A stretch of DNA of 64,000 nt. Source: Chitinophaga pinensis (lineage in GTDB: Bacteria; Bacteroidota; Bacteroidia; NS11-12g; UBA955). The stretch spans positions 1 through 64,000 of the forward strand of contig CAMBXL010000003.1 in assembly GCA_945871905.1 (NCBI GenBank). The letters are read 5' to 3'. Of this stretch, positions 9,535-18,536 are shown piece after piece. The number at the start of each line of letters is the position of its first letter. Position 1 is the stretch's first letter. The notes under the pieces were generated by a model. The model was not told the DNA's origin and did no database searches. It worked only from the letters and a program-made list of their open reading frames with translations. The position numbers and the translations under genes were made by a program.

Positions 9535-9616
9535 CCACGAATGAAAAACTTCAATTTGCCTTAACTCACACACCAACTCCCCAAGCTGTCAAATTGAAAT
9601 TTCGCGCCATTCGTGG
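9535..9616. repeat. nested two-part inverted repeat
   Basis: Outer arms CCACGAATG (9535-9543) and CATTCGTGG (9608-9616) enclose inner arms TTCAATTTG (9550-9558) and CAAATTGAA (9590-9598). Both pairs are exact and in register, giving one long hairpin with an internal bulge and a 31-base loop. Confidence 0.75.
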
Positions 9617-9818
9617 ACGCCTCCGCACAGTTTACGCTTAAACCCTCAAAAACCACCGCATTGAATGGCACGTTAGAAACCCAAGAAAGATTTTTGAATT
9701 TAAAAAACATTAACGATTAATCATTAACAAATAACTATTAACCCTTCAACCATTTAAACCCCTTAAACAATCACGCTAAACGGAGTGAAACATCTAAACA
9801 AATAAACACCTAAACAAC

Positions 9819-11303
9819 TCACTCCACGCCGCCTTGCATCATACTTGCAAATAAATCTCCGAAGGAATAACCTGTTTCTATTTCTTTGCGGTTTAATCTG
9901 GAAATACTCGCCAAACCGTGAAGAATTAATTCTTTTATCACTACTCTTTCTTGGTCGCTAATTATTAAATCTTTTTGCTTTTCTATCAAATCATCTAAAC
10001 CAGGAATGGCATTGATTTTTTTCACATACTCTTTCTCACTCATGTCAGAATAAATATTGAGTGTATTGCCTTTTTCAAACCACTCAATCACTTCCCTAAA
10101 ATAGTCGGGACCAGCTTCTTTCCCCTTTTTTCTAAGTTTAGTTACATTAGGAATCATGTCGGTAAAGACTTGTTTGATGCTTTGGATAATCAATGAAACC
10201 GCCACGTTGTAGGGACCTTCTTGTTCACCCTCGTACACCATTTCTATTTTACCAGTGATGGACGGAATAATACCTGCAAAATCGGCAACCCTAACCACGC
10301 CCTTATTCTCATTATTAATCAACATTCTGCGCTCTACCATACTCATTAAATTCTCATATGAGGTGATACTCATCCTTGCAGAAACGCCACTTTTATGGTC
10401 CACAAACTCACTCACCCTTGCCTTGAATGCGATATTTTCTAAAATGGTACTGATAAACTCAGGAACATAAATATTTTGCTTTTGAAACTCAGACAATCTA
10501 GCCTCTTGTTTGGTAACACTTTTGGCTGTTTCTATGCTTTTGGGATAATGCGTTAATATTTGACTGCCTATCCTGTCTTTTAATGGCGTAATAATACTTC
10601 CACGGTTGGTATAATCCTCGGGATTGGCGGTAAAGACAAACTGAATATCTAAATTTAAACGCAATTTAAATCCTCTTATTTGCATATCACCTTCTTGTAA
10701 AATATTGAACAATGCCACTTGAATACGGGGTTGTAAGTCGGGCAATTCATTGATGACAAAAATACTGCGATGACTGCGTGGAATTAATCCGTAATGTATA
10801 GCACTTTCATTTGAAAATGATATTTTCAAGTTTGATGCTTTAATAGGGTCTATGTCTCCTATTAAATCGGCAATAGAAACATCGGGAGTAGCCAATTTTT
10901 CAACATATCTTTCTGAGCGATGTAGCCATTCTATTGGCAATGACTCTCCTAATTCTTTGATTAAGGCTTTGGATGAATTGATTACAGGGCGCATTGGGTC
11001 TTCGTTCAACTCCGAACCTTTGATTACAGGAACCCACTCGTCCAACAGATGAACCATTTGACGGGCAATTCTGGTTTTCGCCTGACCTCTTAATCCCAAT
11101 AAATTGATATTGTGACCCGATAATATGGCTCGTTCTATGGCTGGAATTACGGTATCTTCATATCCTAAAATACCTTCAAATACATTTAAATTATTTTTTA
11201 ATTGATGAATTAAATTTTTCCTTAACTCTTCCTTTACACTCAGGGATTGGTAGCCTGATTTTACTAACTCACCTAGTGTTGATATATTGGGTTGATTGCT
11301 CAT
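9819..11303 (-). CDS. AAA+ ATPase of the Mg-chelatase subunit I (ChlI/MoxR-like) type
   Basis: ATP-driven remodelling enzyme expected to act with the VWA protein encoded just upstream. Residues about 40-270 form the AAA+ core: Walker A GLRGQAKT (70-77), a Walker B in which Asp is replaced by Asn (IFVINEL, Asn185-Glu186), and sensor-1 TANPED (225-230). An alpha-helical lid and about 200 extra residues follow. The GxRGQAK[TS] P-loop is typical of orphan ChlI-like proteins found outside chlorophyll pathways. It starts two bases after the VWA gene's stop. The target of the pair is unknown. Confidence 0.85.
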   Translation of the reverse strand: MSNQPNISTLGELVKSGYQSLSVKEELRKNLIHQLKNNLNVFEGILGYEDTVIPAIERAILSGHNINLLGLRGQAKTRIARQMVHLLDEWVPVIKGSELNEDPMRPVINSSKALIKELGESLPIEWLHRSERYVEKLATPDVSIADLIGDIDPIKASNLKISFSNESAIHYGLIPRSHRSIFVINELPDLQPRIQVALFNILQEGDMQIRGFKLRLNLDIQFVFTANPEDYTNRGSIITPLKDRIGSQILTHYPKSIETAKSVTKQEARLSEFQKQNIYVPEFISTILENIAFKARVSEFVDHKSGVSARMSITSYENLMSMVERRMLINNENKGVVRVADFAGIIPSITGKIEMVYEGEQEGPYNVAVSLIIQSIKQVFTDMIPNVTKLRKKGKEAGPDYFREVIEWFEKGNTLNIYSDMSEKEYVKKINAIPGLDDLIEKQKDLIISDQERVVIKELILHGLASISRLNRKEIETGYSFGDLFASMMQGGVE

Positions 11304-11305
11304 TT

Positions 11306-12403
11306 TTATTTGGTTCTTTTTCTTTTGTTTTTTTCGAAATCATGAAAGACATATTCACCTAAGCCTTGTAAGCTGGTATAAAATGCTTTGCCATTATTAG
11401 TTTCTGTAAATTCCTCCACAAACTGTTGCAAATAAGGGTCTTTTGCTATCATAAATGTGGTAATTTGTATCCCTAATCGTCTGCATGCTGCAGCCATATT
11501 GAGTGTTTTATTGACTATTTTACGGTCGAGCCCAAAACTGTTTTTGTAATATCCTCCGGCTTCTTTCAAGCAACTTGGTTTACCATCGGTAATCATAAAA
11601 ATCTGTTTATTGGAATTTTTTCTTCTTCTCAAAATATCCATTCCCATTTCAATTCCTGCAACAGTATTGGTGTGAAAGGGACCTACTTTTAAGTAAGGCA
11701 ATTCTTTGATAGTAATTTGTTGGGCATCGTCACCAAAAGTAACTATGTCTAAAGTATCCTTGGGATATTTTGTTTTAATCAATTCTGCCAAAGCCATGGC
11801 TACTTTTTTGGCGGGTGTAATTCTGTCTTCGCCATACAGTATCATGGAGTGTGAAATATCTATTAGCAATACCGTGCTGGTTTGACTTTTGTATTCTTTT
11901 TCAAACACCACCAAATCCTTCTCCGACATTTGAAAATCATTGATTCCACTCGATATTTGAGCATTCTTGATACTGTCAATAGCTGATATAGAATCGATGG
12001 TATCGCCAAACTCAAACGACCTCATTTCAGGTTGAATTTCATCCCCATTGCCCGAAAATTTAGTTTTGTGATTGCCTAATTTAGATTTTTTAAGTTTGCC
12101 AAAAATTTGGTCTAAACTGTCTTTTCTGATAATTTGCTCTGTTTTAGGAGTGATTTCAAAACTGCCATCCCCTTTATTGTCGTCTATCAAACCTTTCGAT
12201 TTAAGGTCTTCAATAAAATTACCCATTCCATAGGAGTTATCAGTAATTTTATACTTTCGGTCAATCTCATTCAACCAATCGAGTGCTTCAGTAAGATCCC
12301 CTGCGGTGTACAATAACAAATCCTTGAACAAATCGAAAATTTTATCAAAGGAAGGGTTTTTATTGTCTTTAAGTTTAAATTCAGAGAAGTGATAGCCTAG
12401 CAT
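11306..12403 (-). CDS. VWA domain protein (ChlD-like partner)
   Basis: A 365-residue cytoplasmic protein. About 170 mostly helical N-terminal residues precede a von Willebrand A domain with the metal-binding DxSxS motif intact (Asp182, Ser184, Ser186; DISHSM), a conserved Thr in HTNTVAG, and ITDGKPSC. This is the arrangement of ChlD-like partners that bind a ChlI/MoxR ATPase through the metal site. It ends in a strongly basic tail (KNKRKRTK). The ATPase gene follows two bases later; the FadL-like gene is 54 bases upstream. Confidence 0.85.
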   Translation of the reverse strand: MLGYHFSEFKLKDNKNPSFDKIFDLFKDLLLYTAGDLTEALDWLNEIDRKYKITDNSYGMGNFIEDLKSKGLIDDNKGDGSFEITPKTEQIIRKDSLDQIFGKLKKSKLGNHKTKFSGNGDEIQPEMRSFEFGDTIDSISAIDSIKNAQISSGINDFQMSEKDLVVFEKEYKSQTSTVLLIDISHSMILYGEDRITPAKKVAMALAELIKTKYPKDTLDIVTFGDDAQQITIKELPYLKVGPFHTNTVAGIEMGMDILRRRKNSNKQIFMITDGKPSCLKEAGGYYKNSFGLDRKIVNKTLNMAAACRRLGIQITTFMIAKDPYLQQFVEEFTETNNGKAFYTSLQGLGEYVFHDFEKNKRKRTK

Positions 12404-12457
12404 TTATATAGTTAACAAAAAAGGGTCATAGAATGTTTAAGAAAACTATTCAAATGT

Positions 12458-14008
12458 TTATTGATCAATATTTATTCCCAAACTAATAACGATATTGTTT
12501 GAACGGTTGTTGTTGGTGATAGTTTGATTGGCTTGGTTTGAATTCAAATTCTCTAAAGTATAAGGCACTCTGTAATTGGCACTTTGACTGTTTACATAAG
12601 CAAAATCAATGGAATACAAATTGGTTTTAATGCCTACGCCTAACGAATAAACATTGTTTGCTAAATCTCTAACATACGGCACGGCATTGTCTTTGAACTG
12701 ACTCGGATAGCGAGCATAACCAAAGCGGAATCGATACTGTTCGTGAATGTATTCTCCACCAATTCTTAAATTAACCGCGTTCGACCTTAACAAGTTTTTG
12801 ACTGATTCATTTTGATCCAAAAATGGTTCTTCCTTGGGGTCTCTCGGCTCTATAGCGCCTTGCGTGTAATTTACGGTTTCGACATCTACTGACAAAAAAC
12901 CAACATTTTTATCAACCAAAGCTAAGCTATACACATGTCTTGCAGGGGTGGTAATCCTGTATTTGTAATAAAACTGCTCACTAGTAACTCTTGCGTTTCT
13001 TCGGGGTTGTTTGAATGGATCAATTGAATTTGGATCAAACACGGTTTGCAGTGTATAGTTAAATGAATCTTTTAAATTCAACACTGTTGGGGAATGATAC
13101 GCATAGCCTAATCTTACCTTTTCATTGACATTGTAATTGATACCAAATTTTGAATTAAATCCCACACCCGTTGTGATAACATAATTGGTAAGTGTTAAAC
13201 TTTTTATATCTTTTTCATTGCTGGTTTTTAAATCTGTTTCTGTAATACTAAAATTCTCAATATGCCTAATAGACTGAACACCTAAGGATAGTCCAAAAAA
13301 CAACTTATGTTTGTAATTTGCTGCAATAGAAGCGTTGTAATCATTCATGGCTCCACGAGTTACGACTGACCCTTTTTGATTAACACGAATTGGTGAAGTG
13401 CCATAAGCAGAGATATATTTGGGCGTAAAAAAATTGGTATCAATATCTATCAAACTCGTAACATAAGCCAAATAATACAAGCTTAACTTTGAGAAAAACT
13501 CTGGATCCAAACCATCTTTACTGGCAGTTTCTGCCCAAGATTGGGTGATACTGGTGTTATTGTTGGCAGAAAAAAAACTCTTATTGTGAAAATTATTAAG
13601 TCGATTGACATTAAACCCAACTACAAAGTTGACAAAACCCTCTGGTTTTTTTTTCTCAAACCCTTCAGCAGGAATAATAAGAACCAGTCCTGCATTGGGA
13701 ACATTAAAATTGAATTTGGTATCAGAAATTGTTCTATCAATATAACTTGACTTTGTTTTGTTGTTGTAAAAGCTAGAACTGATAAAGAAATTATTTGTCC
13801 TGAATCGTCCCATACCGGCAGGATTAATAGCCGCACTTGACACATCTGCACCCACAGCACCAAAAGCCCCTCCAACACCATAGGAACGCGCAGTACTTCC
13901 TGGCTGTTGCATAGAATATCTTATAACATCTTGAATATTTTGTGCCTTTAAGGTATTAAAACTCTGACAAAACAATAAACTCAAAACCGCTAAACTATAT
14001 GATTTCAT
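12458..14008 (-). CDS. OMPP1/FadL/TodX-family outer membrane protein
   Basis: Outer-membrane beta-barrel of the family that takes up long-chain fatty acids and other hydrophobic compounds. 516 residues; signal peptide ending SFNTLKAQ (about residue 22), then the family's N-terminal hatch region (ARSYGVGGAFGAVGADVSSAAINPAGMG), followed by alternating aromatic beta-strands, and a last strand IVISLGINID. The Gly/Ala-rich N-terminal block decides the call. It follows the lipoprotein gene by seven bases. Confidence 0.88.
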   Translation of the reverse strand: MKSYSLAVLSLLFCQSFNTLKAQNIQDVIRYSMQQPGSTARSYGVGGAFGAVGADVSSAAINPAGMGRFRTNNFFISSSFYNNKTKSSYIDRTISDTKFNFNVPNAGLVLIIPAEGFEKKKPEGFVNFVVGFNVNRLNNFHNKSFFSANNNTSITQSWAETASKDGLDPEFFSKLSLYYLAYVTSLIDIDTNFFTPKYISAYGTSPIRVNQKGSVVTRGAMNDYNASIAANYKHKLFFGLSLGVQSIRHIENFSITETDLKTSNEKDIKSLTLTNYVITTGVGFNSKFGINYNVNEKVRLGYAYHSPTVLNLKDSFNYTLQTVFDPNSIDPFKQPRRNARVTSEQFYYKYRITTPARHVYSLALVDKNVGFLSVDVETVNYTQGAIEPRDPKEEPFLDQNESVKNLLRSNAVNLRIGGEYIHEQYRFRFGYARYPSQFKDNAVPYVRDLANNVYSLGVGIKTNLYSIDFAYVNSQSANYRVPYTLENLNSNQANQTITNNNRSNNIVISLGINIDQ

Positions 14009-14015
14009 ATTTCAG

Positions 14016-14951
14016 TTATCTTCTTGTACTACCGCCACCGCCTGATGAACTGCCCGCATTACTTCTAGAAGAAGAACCTGCATTACTTCTGCTTGGACTT
14101 GGGCTACTTGAACCTGAACCTACAGACCCTGAACCTGCAGATGAACGGCTATTCCCGTTTGAAACGCCTGAATTATTTTGATACCATTTTCCGCCTGAAG
14201 AATTTGATGGTGAGTTCCCGTATTGTGGGGCGTTGGTATTTGAATTTTGTGCAGGAATATTGTTAGAAGTTCCTGTTCTGCGTGAATAAGTAGCGGGCGT
14301 TGAATTTGCTCTTCGGTTAGGTTGATTGTTCCACTGATTATTCCATTGGTTGTAAGGATAATAATTGTTATAAGGATTAAAGCCAAATTGATTGAACCCG
14401 TAATTGTAATAAGGAGAAAAACCAAAATTATTAATACCGCAACCGGTCATTAAAAAAGGATTGTAAGTATAAAAAGGGGTGTAACCTGTCATCCAATAAC
14501 CACCCCAACCGGCTGAATAAAAGGGGTCATTGAAAGGCATATTGTAACCATAATAAGGAGAAAACGCACTGTTAAACTGATTCATGCCAAAAAAACGAGG
14601 ATCATTGTATGCAAAAGAAGCCTGCCATCCTGTAAATGGATTGTATTGAACTACAGGGACAATGACTGGTGTTGGTGTGTAGTAAAAAGAACGGTTGATA
14701 CCGAAATTCCTTAAGCGGTTTGAGTAAGTATTGGTATATGAACCCGCTCTTGAATTTGATTGTGCTGCTTGATTTTGCAAACTATTGGCACGTTGAGTTT
14801 CCAATTGATTGACCTTAGGTGCTTTTTTTCTTAAATCACTGATAGTAAAATAAGCTTCATCCGTTCTGCCCACTTCGTTAGAAGCTTGTTTAATGGATGT
14901 ACAACCCGTTAATAGCAAAACAAAACCAATTGTCATTAAAATTTGTTTCAT
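14016..14951 (-). CDS. lipoprotein with low-complexity Tyr/Asn and Gly/Ser regions
   Basis: A 311-residue exported protein: lipobox LLLTGC (Cys17), a short charged stretch, a Tyr/Asn/Phe/Pro-rich centre ([18 protein letters not shown]), then a Ser/Gly tail with two near-copies of RSNAGSSS. No known domain. The composition suggests a surface-exposed, flexible protein. I chose the ATG at 14951 because it gives the lipoprotein signal directly. It is the first gene of the minus-strand set lipoprotein-FadL-VWA-AAA and is divergent from proS. Confidence 0.8.
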   Translation of the reverse strand: MKQILMTIGFVLLLTGCTSIKQASNEVGRTDEAYFTISDLRKKAPKVNQLETQRANSLQNQAAQSNSRAGSYTNTYSNRLRNFGINRSFYYTPTPVIVPVVQYNPFTGWQASFAYNDPRFFGMNQFNSAFSPYYGYNMPFNDPFYSAGWGGYWMTGYTPFYTYNPFLMTGCGINNFGFSPYYNYGFNQFGFNPYNNYYPYNQWNNQWNNQPNRRANSTPATYSRRTGTSNNIPAQNSNTNAPQYGNSPSNSSGGKWYQNNSGVSNGNSRSSAGSGSVGSGSSSPSPSRSNAGSSSRSNAGSSSGGGGSTRR

Positions 14952-14991
14952 AAGCACTGTTTTTTTTTGTGGCAAATGGTCACTAAAAAAT

Positions 14992-14999
14992 TACCTTTG
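14992..14999 (+). promoter_or_regulatory. -7 promoter element of proS
   Basis: TACCTTTG, an exact TAnnTTTG match, 39 bases upstream of the proS ATG at 15039; a TTTG about 22 bases further up may be the -33 part. Confidence 0.6.
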
Positions 15000-15038
15000 C
15001 ACTTTCAAAGTTACAAAAAACATTCCAAAAATTTAAAA

Positions 15039-16517
15039 ATGGCATTCGAAAAAATAAAAAGGAGCGAAAACTACAGTGAGTGGTATAACAATTTAGTTAA
15101 AAATGCGGATTTAGCAGAACACTCCGCAGTAAAAGGCTGTATGGTTATTAAACCTTATGGATATGCTATTTGGGAAAAAATGCAGCAACAGCTCGACAAA
15201 ATGTTCAAGGAAACGGGACATTCTAATGCTTATTTTCCTTTGTTTGTCCCTAAGAGTTTGTTTGAAGCTGAAGAAAAAAATGCAGAAGGTTTTGCCAAAG
15301 AATGTGCCGTTGTAACCCATTACAGGTTAAAAACCGACCCTAATAATCCTGGAAAACTTATCGTTGACCCTGAAGCAAAACTAACAGAGGAACTGATTGT
15401 TCGCCCTACAAGTGAAGCCATTATTTGGAATACTTACAAAGGATGGATAGAATCATACAGAGATTTGCCTATTTTGATTAATCAATGGGCCAATGTGGTA
15501 AGATGGGAAATGCGTACCAGATTGTTTTTAAGAACCGCTGAATTTTTGTGGCAAGAAGGTCATACCGCCCATGCTACTAAAGAGGAAGCGATAACAGAAA
15601 CGGTTCAAATGTTAGAAGTTTACACAGAATTTGCCGAAACGTTTATGGCAGTTCCGGTTGTAAAAGGTGTAAAAACCCCTAATGAAAGATTTGCTGGTGC
15701 AGATGATACCTACTGTATTGAAGGATTAATGCAAGATGGTAAAGCTTTACAAATGGGCACATCGCACTTTTTGGGACAAAATTTCGCCAAAGCATTTGAT
15801 GTAAAATACACAAATAAAGAGGGTAAACAAGAATTTGTTTGGGCCACAAGTTGGGGTGTATCCACACGATTGATGGGCGCTTTAATTATGGCACACAGTG
15901 ATGACGAGGGCTTGGTATTACCGCCTAATTTAGCACCAATACAACTTGTTATTGTTCCTATTTTCAGAAGTGATGAAGAAAAAGAATTGGTGTTTGCTGA
16001 AGCGGAAAAAATCAAAAAAAGTCTAACTCAAATTAATATTTCAGTAAAATTCGACAACCGTGAAACCCACAAACCTGGCTATAAATTTGCAGAGTGGGAA
16101 CTGAAAGGTGTGCCATTAAGAATAGGCATTGGACCAAGAGATGTTGCCAATCAAACACTTGAAATAGCACGTAGAGATACCAAAACTAAACAAATTATCA
16201 ATGCCAGTGAATTGTTAGATACCATTCCAATATTGTTAAAAGACATACAAGATTCCATGTACCAAAGAGCGTTACAATTCAGAAACGAAAATATAACTGA
16301 AGTAAATACATGGGATGAGTTTACAGAGGTATTGAATAGCAAAGCAGGTTTTGTATCGGCACATTGGGACGGCACATCGGAAACCGAAGAAAAAATCAAA
16401 GAATTAAGCAAAGCCACCATTCGTTGCATTCCATTAAACAATAAACAAGAAGAAGGTAAATGCGTATTAACCGGCAATCCTTCTTCACAAAGGGTGTTGT
16501 TTGCTAAAGCTTATTAG
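15039..16517 (+). CDS. proS: proline-tRNA ligase, archaeal/eukaryotic type
   Basis: Charges tRNA-Pro with proline. The 492-residue class II synthetase is the short type without the bacterial editing domain. It shows [38 protein letters not shown] (motif 2 region), [31 protein letters not shown] and [23 protein letters not shown] (motif 3). The C-terminus ends in Tyr, as usual for this type. The start at 15039 ([16 protein letters not shown]) matches the family; the frame is open further upstream but overlaps the promoter. Confidence 0.97.
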   Translation: MAFEKIKRSENYSEWYNNLVKNADLAEHSAVKGCMVIKPYGYAIWEKMQQQLDKMFKETGHSNAYFPLFVPKSLFEAEEKNAEGFAKECAVVTHYRLKTDPNNPGKLIVDPEAKLTEELIVRPTSEAIIWNTYKGWIESYRDLPILINQWANVVRWEMRTRLFLRTAEFLWQEGHTAHATKEEAITETVQMLEVYTEFAETFMAVPVVKGVKTPNERFAGADDTYCIEGLMQDGKALQMGTSHFLGQNFAKAFDVKYTNKEGKQEFVWATSWGVSTRLMGALIMAHSDDEGLVLPPNLAPIQLVIVPIFRSDEEKELVFAEAEKIKKSLTQINISVKFDNRETHKPGYKFAEWELKGVPLRIGIGPRDVANQTLEIARRDTKTKQIINASELLDTIPILLKDIQDSMYQRALQFRNENITEVNTWDEFTEVLNSKAGFVSAHWDGTSETEEKIKELSKATIRCIPLNNKQEEGKCVLTGNPSSQRVLFAKAY

Positions 16518-16778
16518 TTATTGGTTAAATTGTTGCATTGTTAAATGTTGCACTGTTAAATTGTTTAGGGTAGAGACGTGATGCATGGCGTTTGTTAGAA
16601 ATCTATTTCCCGACGATTGAAACCGTGGGCTATGTGATTTAAAAAAATAAAAATCTAAAATCCTCATTCCGAGAATTCTGAAAAAAGATATCACTCCTTT
16701 TCCCTCTATTGAAACCGTAAGAGATAGTTTTAGAAAATCAAAAAAACCTAATCCCCTATTCCTAATTCCTAATTCCTC
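16518..16778. repeat. intergenic repeat-derived region
   Basis: No gene. It contains a run of 'ttgttaaa/ttgcattg' words (16520-16565); a half copy of a palindromic motif (GTAGAGACGTGATGCATGGCG, from about 16570); two copies of attgaaaccgt (16616-16626 and 16708-16718) with similar flanks; and a cctaattcctaattcc tract (16747-16778) that ends at the ABC-transporter stop codon. Confidence 0.6.
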
Positions 16779-18527
16779 TTACTTATTCTTCCTTTCCCCT
16801 ATCTGTTGTCTCCACATGGCGTAATACAAGCCTTTTTCGTTCAGTAGCTCATCGTGTTTGCCATGTTCTACAATCTGTCCTTGTTCCAATACATAAATGC
16901 GATTGGCGTGCATGATGGTGCTTAATCGGTGGGCAATTAATATGGTAATGCAATTATGTTCTTCGTTGATTTTTTTGATGGTTTGGGTAATGTCGTCTTC
17001 GGTTAAACTATCCAAAGCCGAGGTGGCTTCATCAAATACCAACAAATCGGGGTCTCTTAAAATAGCACGTGCTATGGAGAGTCTTTGTTTTTCGCCACCA
17101 CTCACTTTCACTCCTCCCTCGCCTATCATTGAATTAATGCCATTGTCTGCCCTAGCCAATAAACTTTGACAACTCGCTTTGTTTAAAGCACTCAAAATAT
17201 CATCATCACTTGCTTGGGGATTAACGAATAACATGTTTTCTCTGATAGTACCTGAAAACAGTTGGGTGTCTTGGGTCACAAAACCAATTTTTTCTCTTAG
17301 TTCATCTAAATTAATTTCTTTGGCATCAATGCCATCGTATAGAATGTTACCAATTGCTGGTTGATAAAGCCCAACTAATAGTTTAACCAAAGTGGTTTTA
17401 CCCGAACCCGAAGGACCAACAAAAGCAATGGTTTCGCCTTTATTCACTCTAAAACTCACATCCGAAAGGGCATTGTTATTGGCAGTTTGATGTTTGAAAG
17501 ACACATTCTTAAACTCAAAATAATTCAAATCCCCTAACAAAGCAGGTTTAGCAGGCTTGTAATCAATAGGCGTGTCCATCAATCTCTTGAAATTGTCCAA
17601 AGAAACTTCGGCTTCACGGTGTATCAAAATAATATTACCCAACTCTTGCAATGGATTGAACAAAAAGAAAGAATAAAAGAGAAATGTAAAATATTGTCCT
17701 GGAGAAAGCGTGTTGTTAAAAATAAGAAACAACAACACAATAATCATGGTACTTCTGGTCAATTGCACGGTGGTACCCTGCAAAAAGTTTAAACTGCGGA
17801 TGTATTTTACCTTTTTAAGTTCTAAACCTAGAATTTTATAAGTGGTATTATTCAGTCTTTCGATTTCTTGATTGGCTAAACCCAAACTCTTCACTAATTC
17901 AATATTTCTCAAACTCTCTGTTGTGCTACCTGCCAAAGCGGTGGTTTCGCCAATGATGTTTTTTTGCATCACTTTTATTTTTTTACTCAACAAAGAACTG
18001 ATTAACCCAATCACAATTATTGCACCCACATAAACTAAAGCTACTTTCAAACTGACACTGATGGTAAAAATCATGACGAAAACAATACCAACGACCGATG
18101 TAAACAATATGCCAATAAAAGCAGTGATTAGTTTTTCGGTATCAATTCTCACTTTTTGTAGAATGCTTAAAGTTTCGCCACTTCTTTGGTCTTCAAACAC
18201 TTGATAAGGCAATTCAAGAGAGTGTTTCAGTCCATCAGCAAATATTTTAGCGCCTAGTTTTTGAACAATCACATTGGTGTAATAGTCCTGAAAGTTTTTA
18301 GCTATTCTCGAAATAAACGTAACACCAATCGACATACCCACCAACATCAAGGCTTTTTTAAGAAATTCATCACTGGTTAATGAGTCTTTTTTCATGATGA
18401 TTTCATCCACAATTCTACCTGTAATTTGAGGATCTAACAATGAAAATGTTTGGTTAATGGCTGCTAAAAACAAGGCTAACATGAGAATAGGCCATTGTAA
18501 TTTGAGGTATTTGATTAGTATTGACAT
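16779..18527 (-). CDS. ABC transporter, fused permease and ATP-binding (exporter type)
   Basis: Half-transporter of the MsbA/multidrug exporter class, working as a homodimer in the inner membrane. Residues 1-310 hold six transmembrane helices (TFSLLDPQITGRIVDEI, then the ERS-like loop). The nucleotide-binding domain has Walker A GPSGSGKT (371-378), signature SGGEK (476-480), Walker B LLVFDE (495-500) and the switch His in IAHRLS. The substrate cannot be told from sequence. It starts nine bases after the leuS stop, so the two form an operon. Confidence 0.93.
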   Translation of the reverse strand: MSILIKYLKLQWPILMLALFLAAINQTFSLLDPQITGRIVDEIIMKKDSLTSDEFLKKALMLVGMSIGVTFISRIAKNFQDYYTNVIVQKLGAKIFADGLKHSLELPYQVFEDQRSGETLSILQKVRIDTEKLITAFIGILFTSVVGIVFVMIFTISVSLKVALVYVGAIIVIGLISSLLSKKIKVMQKNIIGETTALAGSTTESLRNIELVKSLGLANQEIERLNNTTYKILGLELKKVKYIRSLNFLQGTTVQLTRSTMIIVLLFLIFNNTLSPGQYFTFLFYSFFLFNPLQELGNIILIHREAEVSLDNFKRLMDTPIDYKPAKPALLGDLNYFEFKNVSFKHQTANNNALSDVSFRVNKGETIAFVGPSGSGKTTLVKLLVGLYQPAIGNILYDGIDAKEINLDELREKIGFVTQDTQLFSGTIRENMLFVNPQASDDDILSALNKASCQSLLARADNGINSMIGEGGVKVSGGEKQRLSIARAILRDPDLLVFDEATSALDSLTEDDITQTIKKINEEHNCITILIAHRLSTIMHANRIYVLEQGQIVEHGKHDELLNEKGLYYAMWRQQIGERKNK

Positions 18528-18536
18528 GGGTGGAGA

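Larger units (their letters stand above)
9222..9818. other. gene-free interval with repeat-like structures
   Basis: No credible gene: the 71-codon frame at 9426-9641 simply reads through the inverted repeats below. The left half contains a motif around 9360-9405 (CTGCTGTCATGTCGACAAAGG) that looks like dispersed Bacteroidota intergenic sequence. The right half (9690-9815) is AT-rich with repeated 'attaac' and 'taaac' words. Confidence 0.6.

Noticed and set aside
9426-9641. 71-codon plus-strand frame in the gene-free interval
   Set aside because: It translates straight through the inverted repeats, has no family signature and no promoter; treated as a repeat artefact.
13999-14181. 60-codon frame rich in Pro, Leu and Glu opposite the lipoprotein gene
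   Set aside because: Antisense to the Gly/Ser-rich tail, whose codons produce Pro/Leu-rich antisense frames.
15679-16477. Minus-strand frames of 62-108 codons opposite proS
   Set aside because: Antisense shadows; no signal or motif.
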